From Burkholderia humptydooensis (GTDB lineage Bacteria > Pseudomonadota > Gammaproteobacteria > Burkholderiales > Burkholderiaceae), in the NCBI RefSeq assembly GCF_001513745.1, contig NZ_CP013380.1, forward strand, positions 62,001 to 126,000: DNA of 64,000 bases, read 5' to 3'. Both the position numbers and the translations under genes were made by a program. This document shows, piece by piece, positions 58,189 to 64,000 of the stretch (its first letter is position 1; every line of letters begins with the position of its first letter). Under the pieces are notes generated by a model. It saw only the letters and a list, made by a program, of their open reading frames with translations, was not told the origin of the DNA and did no database searches.

Positions 58189-58719
58189 ATGGCGGATCGA
58201 GCGCCGGATAAAAGGCACGAAGATCGGCGAGCAGCGCAACGCACCGTTTCGGGGGCCGTCGGGCGGCGGAAATCCGCCTCGGACGATTGGGATGCCGAGC
58301 AGCAGGACGATGACATCGTTCCGCTCACACGGGCCGAGGCACAAGCGCTGTTCGGCCCCGAAGTGAATCGGCCATCGCGCGTCACGCCTTACCGGGTGGT
58401 GATGGCGCAAATGGTCTTGTCCCTGGTTGCAACGCTGGCGTGGTGGCTGTTTTCGAAGTCGCCGGGTGCCGCTGCTCAATCGGCATTTCTGGGCGGAGCG
58501 ATCGGCTGGGTGCCGAGTGCATTGTTCGCGGCGCGTCTGAAGCAAAAAGGCGCGGATACCGTGATGGGCTGGGTGATTGGCGAAGTACTCAAGATGGGCG
58601 CGACGATTGCGATGTTCGTTGCTGTCGCATGGGGGTATCCCGGCGCGCATTGGGTGCCGTTGCTCGTCACGTATCTGCTGGTGTTGAAGACGTACTGGAT
58701 TGCGCTCGCCTGGCGATAA
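58189..58719 (+). CDS. atpI: ATP synthase accessory protein I
   Basis: 176 aa; the last 110 residues form the AtpI membrane domain with four hydrophobic segments (PYRVVMAQMVLSLVATLAWW, AQSAFLGGAIGWVPSALFAA, MGATIAMFVAVAWG, LLVTYLLVLKTYWIALAW). The charged N-terminal 65 residues are longer than in E. coli AtpI. ATG at 58189 is used; a TTG at 58171 has an SD sequence too close to it. AtpI assists c-ring assembly and magnesium uptake in other species. Confidence 0.9.
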   Translation: MADRAPDKRHEDRRAAQRTVSGAVGRRKSASDDWDAEQQDDDIVPLTRAEAQALFGPEVNRPSRVTPYRVVMAQMVLSLVATLAWWLFSKSPGAAAQSAFLGGAIGWVPSALFAARLKQKGADTVMGWVIGEVLKMGATIAMFVAVAWGYPGAHWVPLLVTYLLVLKTYWIALAWR

Positions 58720-58777
58720 GGCATCAAGTGCCGCGCGTGAATTCGACAGTTCCCGCGTAGGCCCGTTCCCGCAATGA

Positions 58778-60032
<1,255 letters not shown>

Positions 60033-60165
60033 GGGTTCCTCGGAAATACCAATGCGCCAGGCTTGCCGGCGCAGGGCGGAACGGAAAGTGAGCGCGACTC
60101 GAAAGCTTTTTTCGGTGCGCTCCTCGTCGTTTCATTTTTCCGGAATAGCAGATTAAGGAAACACC

Positions 60166-60636
60166 GTGAATCTCAACGCAACCCTGTTTGCGCAAATGGT
60201 CGTGTTCCTGATCCTCGCGTGGTTCACGATGAAGTTCGTGTGGCCGCCGTTGATCAACGCCCTCGACGAGCGCTCGAAGAAAATTGCCGATGGCCTCTCG
60301 GCTGCGGAAAAGGGGCAGGCGGAACTCGCAGCGGCGCACAAGCGCGTCGACCAGGAACTCGCGCAGGCTCGTAGCGATGGCCAGCAGCGCATCGCCGAAG
60401 CCGAAAAGCGCGCGCAGGCGGTCGCCGAAGAAATCAAGGCGAACGCCCAGGCCGAAGCGGCCCGCATCATCGCCCAGGCGAAGGCGGATGCCGATCAGCA
60501 AATCGTGAAGGCCCGTGAAACGCTGCGCGGCGAAGTCGCCTCGCTGGCCGTGAAGGGCGCCGAGCAGATCCTGAAGCGCGAAGTCGATCATACGGCCCAC
60601 GCCGAACTGCTGAATCAACTGAAAGCCGAGCTCTGA
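60166..60636 (+). CDS. atpF: F-type ATP synthase subunit b
   Basis: 156 aa, same length as in E. coli. N-terminal membrane anchor ([20 protein letters not shown]) and a long charged helix forming the peripheral stalk dimer ([20 protein letters not shown] and similar heptads). Starts with GTG at 60166 after AAGGAAACACC. The 133-bp gap after atpE contains no gene. Confidence 0.96.
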   Translation: MNLNATLFAQMVVFLILAWFTMKFVWPPLINALDERSKKIADGLSAAEKGQAELAAAHKRVDQELAQARSDGQQRIAEAEKRAQAVAEEIKANAQAEAARIIAQAKADADQQIVKARETLRGEVASLAVKGAEQILKREVDHTAHAELLNQLKAEL

Positions 60637-60638
60637 TC

Positions 60639-61178
60639 ATGGCCGAACTTGCAACCATCGCCCGCCCTTACGCAGAAGCGCTGTTCCGCGTGGCCGAGGG
60701 TGGTGACATCGCCGCCTGGTCCACGCTCGTGCAAGAGCTGGCTCAGGTTGCGCACCTGCCCGAAGTGCTGTCTGTCGCGTCGAGTCCGAAGGTGAGTCGC
60801 GCGCAAGTCAGCGAGCTGCTGCTCGCCGCGGTGAAGGCGCCGCTCGCGACCAGCGCGGAAGCGAAGAACTTCGTGGGGATGCTGGTCGAAAATCATCGTA
60901 TCGCGCTGCTGCCGGAAATCTCCGCGCAGTTCGACGAGCTGAAGAATGCGCGCGAAGGCGCGGCGGATGCGCTGATCGTCAGCGCGTTTCCGCTGGAAGG
61001 CGCGCAGCTCACCGAACTCGTCGAAAACCTCGAGCGCAGATTCAAGCGCAAGCTGAAGCCGACGGTCGAAGTCGACGCGTCGCTGATCGGCGGCGTGCGC
61101 GTGACGGTTGGCGACGAAGTGCTCGATACCTCGGTCCGCGCGCGGCTCGCCGGCATGCAGGTGGCTTTGACCGCCTGA
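60639..61178 (+). CDS. atpH: F-type ATP synthase subunit delta
   Basis: 179 aa (E. coli 177) connecting the peripheral stalk to F1. Start [22 protein letters not shown] and C-terminal [26 protein letters not shown] are typical. ATG is 2 bp past the atpF stop. Confidence 0.96.
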   Translation: MAELATIARPYAEALFRVAEGGDIAAWSTLVQELAQVAHLPEVLSVASSPKVSRAQVSELLLAAVKAPLATSAEAKNFVGMLVENHRIALLPEISAQFDELKNAREGAADALIVSAFPLEGAQLTELVENLERRFKRKLKPTVEVDASLIGGVRVTVGDEVLDTSVRARLAGMQVALTA

Positions 61179-61226
61179 GCGCCTACGCGGCCGGCACGCA
61201 ACAGAATTGAATATCAGGAGCGAATA

Positions 61227-62768
<1,542 letters not shown>

Positions 62769-62839
62769 TCCGCGAGGGACACCTTGAAGTGGCGCGGGTC
62801 GCATAAAGCGCTCGCCCCGCTTCGGTCAAGGAGCAAGCA

Positions 62840-63715
62840 ATGGCTGGAATGAAGGAAATTCGCGGCAAGATCAAGAGCGTGCAGAACACGCGCAAGATCA
62901 CGAAGGCGATGGAGATGGTGGCGGCATCGAAGATGCGCCGCGCTCAGGAACGCATGCGCGCTGCTCGCCCGTATGCCGACAAGGTCCGCGCCATCGCCGC
63001 GCACATGAGCCGCTCGACCCCGGAGTACCGCCACCCGTTCATGGTGGCGAACGACGGCGCGAAGACCGCGGGCATCATCCTCGTCACGACCGACAAGGGT
63101 CTGTGCGGCGGTCTGAACACGAATGTGCTGCGTGCGTCGATGCAGAAGTTCAAGGAGCTCGACGACAAGGGCCAGAAGCTCGAAGCCACCGCGATCGGCA
63201 GCAAGGGCCTCGGCTTCCTGAACCGTTTCGGCGCGAAGGTGATCTCGCAGGTCGTGCATCTCGGCGACACGCCGCACCTCGACAAGCTGATCGGTGCGGT
63301 GAAGGTGCAGCTCGATCTGTATTCGGAAGGCAAGCTGTCAGCCGTTTATCTCGCATACACGCGCTTCATCAACACGATGAAGCAGGAAGCGGTGATCGAG
63401 CAACTGCTGCCGCTGTCGACCGAACATTTCGACAGCAGCGACGGCATGCCGGCCACGTCGTGGGACTACATCTACGAGCCGGACGCGCAGGCGGTGGTCG
63501 ACGAGCTGCTCGTGCGTTACGTCGAGGCGCTGGTGTACCAGGCGGTCGCGGAAAACATGGCGTCGGAGCAGTCGGCGCGGATGGTCGCGATGAAGGCTGC
63601 TTCGGACAACGCGAAGACGGTGATCAGCGAGCTTCAACTGTCGTACAACAAGAGCCGCCAGGCTGCGATCACGAAGGAACTGTCGGAGATCGTCGGCGGC
63701 GCCGCCGCGGTGTAA
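62840..63715 (+). CDS. atpG: F-type ATP synthase subunit gamma
   Basis: 291 aa central rotor shaft. Start [36 protein letters not shown] in pattern (long N-terminal helix), [13 protein letters not shown], and the C-terminal helix [15 protein letters not shown] ... [23 protein letters not shown] at 62840 follows AAGGAGC. Confidence 0.97.
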   Translation: MAGMKEIRGKIKSVQNTRKITKAMEMVAASKMRRAQERMRAARPYADKVRAIAAHMSRSTPEYRHPFMVANDGAKTAGIILVTTDKGLCGGLNTNVLRASMQKFKELDDKGQKLEATAIGSKGLGFLNRFGAKVISQVVHLGDTPHLDKLIGAVKVQLDLYSEGKLSAVYLAYTRFINTMKQEAVIEQLLPLSTEHFDSSDGMPATSWDYIYEPDAQAVVDELLVRYVEALVYQAVAENMASEQSARMVAMKAASDNAKTVISELQLSYNKSRQAAITKELSEIVGGAAAV

Positions 63716-63794
63716 CGCGGAACGCGCGACGCCTGCTGCGTCTCGAAACTGCGCCTTTGCGCGAGTAAAGAATCAGGTATTGAAAGGAAAAGCG

Positions 63795-64000
63795 ATGAGT
63801 ACTGCTGCTTTGGTAGAAGGCAAGATCGTACAGTGCATCGGCGCCGTTATCGACGTGGAATTCCCGCGCGAGAGCATGCCGAAGATCTACGACGCGCTCA
63901 TTCTGGAAGGCTCGGAACTGACGCTCGAAGTCCAGCAGCAACTGGGCGACGGCGTGGTCCGCACCATCTGTCTGGGTGCCTCCGACGGCCTGCGCCGCGG
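63795..64000 (+). CDS. atpD: F-type ATP synthase subunit beta, N-terminal part only
   Basis: The first 68 residues ([20 protein letters not shown], then [15 protein letters not shown] and [16 protein letters not shown]) are the N-terminal beta-barrel of the catalytic subunit. The gene runs off the right edge; atpC should follow. ATG at 63795 has GAAAGGAAAAG upstream. Confidence 0.97.
   Translation, partial: MSTAALVEGKIVQCIGAVIDVEFPRESMPKIYDALILEGSELTLEVQQQLGDGVVRTICLGASDGLRR

Overview
The window is about 64 kb of very GC-rich DNA from a betaproteobacterium. It is most likely Burkholderia of the pseudomallei/thailandensis group, from the main chromosome near its replication origin. The grounds are the gene content and order: a gsp type II secretion locus with gspC turned against its neighbours, phhAB beside an Lrp regulator, and mnmG-rsmG-parA-parB followed by the atp operon. 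The strain cannot be named from sequence alone, and no tRNA, rRNA or CRISPR array was seen.

Layout. 0-4.4 kb: a MarR-controlled DHA2 drug exporter (running off the left edge) and a NodT-type outer-membrane lipoprotein. 4.4-16.3 kb: the type II secretion cluster, gspDEF and gspGHIJKLMN on the minus strand with gspC between them on the plus strand. 16.7-21.4 kb: a lytic transglycosylase, a COG0523 metal GTPase with a His-rich tail, HU and mnmC. 21.4-24.9 kb: two non-coding tracts with DnaA boxes and AT-rich, trio-like repeats in inverted orientation, flanking a CPA2 antiporter and a ybdK-type ligase. This is my candidate for the chromosome origin. 24.9-38.3 kb: regulators and metabolic genes (MarR-type, amidotransferase, old yellow enzyme, SET-domain protein, TctDE-like two-component pair, phhAB/Lrp, CYTH protein, LysR/mmsA, GMC oxidoreductase). 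38.8-50.3 kb: two branched-chain-amino-acid-type ABC operons separated by a degenerate paralogue of a binding protein. 50.36-52.27 kb: a complete group II intron. 52.4-57.9 kb: mnmG, rsmG, parA, parB and an SLC13-like permease. 58.1-64 kb: the F-type ATP synthase operon atpIBEFHAGD, cut in atpD by the right edge.

How it fits together. Leftward genes prevail left of about 21 kb and rightward genes prevail to the right, as expected for forks leaving an origin at 21.4-24.9 kb. ParB-binding (parS) palindromes, two perfect and two with one mismatch over the 14-bp core, lie at 45.3-53.8 kb just before parAB. Together they form an origin-proximal partition region. One perfect parS doubles as the stem of the terminator closing the second ABC operon, and the group II intron sits a few bases downstream of that hairpin. 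The candidate bipartite origin, the parS/terminator/intron junction and the degenerate binding-protein copy are the main points worth following up.
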